Origin: Clostridiales bacterium
GTDB lineage: Bacteria; Bacillota; Clostridia; Christensenellales; Aristaeellaceae
Direction: 5' to 3'
Assembly: GCA_004555155.1 (NCBI GenBank)
Contig: SFJH01000020.1
Coordinates: forward strand, 8,244-72,243
DNA length: 64,000 bases
In this document: piece by piece, positions 63,158 through 64,000 of the stretch
Position numbering within the stretch: position 1 is the stretch's first letter
Layout of the letters: each line of letters starts with the position of its first letter
Translations under genes and position numbers: made by a program
Notes under the pieces: model-generated
Seen by the model: the letters and a program-made list of their open reading frames with translations, nothing else
What the model was told of the DNA's origin: nothing
Databases searched by the model: none

Positions 63158-64000
63158 ATGAGCAAGCTTATCGGCGCAGCAGTCATCGGCCAGTCCGGCG
63201 GCCCCAGCTCTGTCATCAACGCTTCCGCTTACGGTGCGATCAAGACCGCGCTGGACAGCGACGTCATCACCAACGTCTACGGCATGTGCAACGGCATCGT
63301 CGGCCTGCTGAACGACAACCTGATCGACATGGGCAAGGAAGATCCCGACGAGCTGGCCCTGATGAAGTACACCCCCTCCTCCGCGCTGGGCTCCTGCCGC
63401 TACAAGCTGGCCGACCCCGATGTGGACGAGACCGACTACATCAAGATCCTCGAGATGTTCAAGAAGTACGACATCCGCTATTTCTTCTACAACGGCGGCA
63501 ACGACTCCATGGACACCTGCAACAAGATCTCCAAGTTCATGCTCCGCAACGGCTATGAGGTCCGCTGCATGGGCATCCCGAAGACCATCGACAACGACCT
63601 GGCCGGCACCGACCACTGCCCCGGCTTCGCCTCCGCGGCCAAGTTCATCGCCACCTCCGTCATGGAAGTGTACCGCGATTCCACCGTGTACGACACCGGC
63701 ATGATCACCATCATCGAGTGCATGGGCCGTCACGCCGGCTGGCTGACCGCCGCCGCCGCGCTGGCCAACGCCTGCGGCCAGGGCGCCGACCTGATCTACC
63801 TGCCCGAGATCGACTTCGATCTGGACAAGTTCACCGCGAAGGTCAAGGAGATCTACGCCGCCAAGAAGAAGTGCCTCGTGGTCGTCTCCGAGGGCATCCA
63901 CGACAAGGACGGCACCTTCATCGCCGAGTACGCCAACAAGAACGCGGCCAAGGACAGTTTCGGCCACACCCAGCTGGGCGGCACCGCGGCCTATCTGGCC
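63158..64000 (+). CDS. Phosphofructokinase, probably PPi-dependent, N-terminal part
   Basis: The first 281 codons are present; the gene runs off the window. The nucleotide-side loop is GQSGGPSSVINAS, the GGNDSMDT segment (residues 113-120) has Asp116 next to Asn115, and the active-site motif is PKTIDNDLAGTDHCPGF with Lys142, Asp145 and Asp147. The Lys in PKTIDND and the Asp in GGND are the hallmarks of pyrophosphate-dependent enzymes. It catalyses the fructose-6-phosphate/fructose-1,6-bisphosphate step, reversibly if PPi-dependent. GAAAGGA precedes ATG 63158. Confidence 0.9.
   Translation, partial: MSKLIGAAVIGQSGGPSSVINASAYGAIKTALDSDVITNVYGMCNGIVGLLNDNLIDMGKEDPDELALMKYTPSSALGSCRYKLADPDVDETDYIKILEMFKKYDIRYFFYNGGNDSMDTCNKISKFMLRNGYEVRCMGIPKTIDNDLAGTDHCPGFASAAKFIATSVMEVYRDSTVYDTGMITIIECMGRHAGWLTAAAALANACGQGADLIYLPEIDFDLDKFTAKVKEIYAAKKKCLVVVSEGIHDKDGTFIAEYANKNAAKDSFGHTQLGGTAAYLA

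Overview
The window looks like a chromosomal segment of a G+C-rich, endospore-forming Bacillota, most likely class Clostridia. Supporting signs are the spoVAC-spoVAD-spoVAE operon, tetrahydrofolate and tandem glycine riboswitches, an ECF-type FolT, strong AGGAGG-like ribosome binding sites, TTGACA/TATAAT promoters and a pyrophosphate-type phosphofructokinase. I see no rRNA, tRNA, CRISPR array, transposase or phage gene. It reads as core metabolism with a few accessory sugar genes.

Layout. 1-2 kb: DegV C-terminus, M42 aminopeptidase, GNAT acetyltransferase. 2-3.6 kb (-): membrane-anchored CapA-like protein. 3.6-4.4 kb: a promoter-to-terminator stretch with no convincing gene, probably a noncoding RNA. 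4.4-8.5 kb: RluC/D pseudouridine synthase, murF-ddl (-), FucU-like mutarotase. 8.6-10.8 kb: three-gene ABC export cassette. 10.86-20.7 kb: complete branched-chain operon ilvB-ilvN-ilvC-ilvD-leuA-leuC-leuD-leuB behind a consensus promoter, a 39-codon Ile/Leu/Val-rich leader peptide and a terminator with a matching antiterminator. 20.7-25.9 kb: DUF815 ATPase, ilvA, AAC(3)-like, SpoU and C39-like genes. 26.1-32.1 kb: gltB (broken by an internal deletion and frameshift) and gltD. 32.2-35.6 kb: ferredoxin-like aldo/keto reductase behind a MerR-type promoter, then a THF riboswitch with folT-folC. 35.9-44.9 kb: carbohydrate ABC importer, two GH116/DUF608 glycosidases and a P-loop kinase. 45-50.5 kb: HTH regulator with a Gly-rich repeat, BI-1 protein, miaA, lplA (-), MFS transporter, ACT protein. 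50.5-52.7 kb: two tiny coupled ORFs leading into spoVAC-AD-AE. 52.7-54.6 kb: tandem glycine riboswitch and an AGCS symporter. 54.6-57.3 kb: rhamnose mutarotase, GDPD, DUF1349 protein, an sRNA candidate and a ferritin-like protein. 57.4-59.7 kb (-): cobalamin riboswitch and a corrinoid-activation ASKHA ferredoxin. 59.7-64 kb: sugar isomerase, membrane-anchored protein, aldo/keto reductase, cupin, MazG-like and the start of pfk.

The dominant theme is RNA-level control of nutrient genes: branched-chain amino acids (leader-peptide attenuation), folate (THF riboswitch), glycine (tandem aptamer) and cobalamin (AdoCbl-type aptamer). The most notable observation is the ilv-leu leader. Its three nested helices are mutually exclusive with the terminator, which suggests classical ribosome-stalling attenuation rather than the T-box control usual in Firmicutes. 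Other points worth checking are the uncharacterised RNA at 3.7-4.3 kb, the sRNA at 56.6-56.76 kb with repeated CUCUC motifs, the gltB lesion, and the two small ORFs coupled to the spoVA operon.
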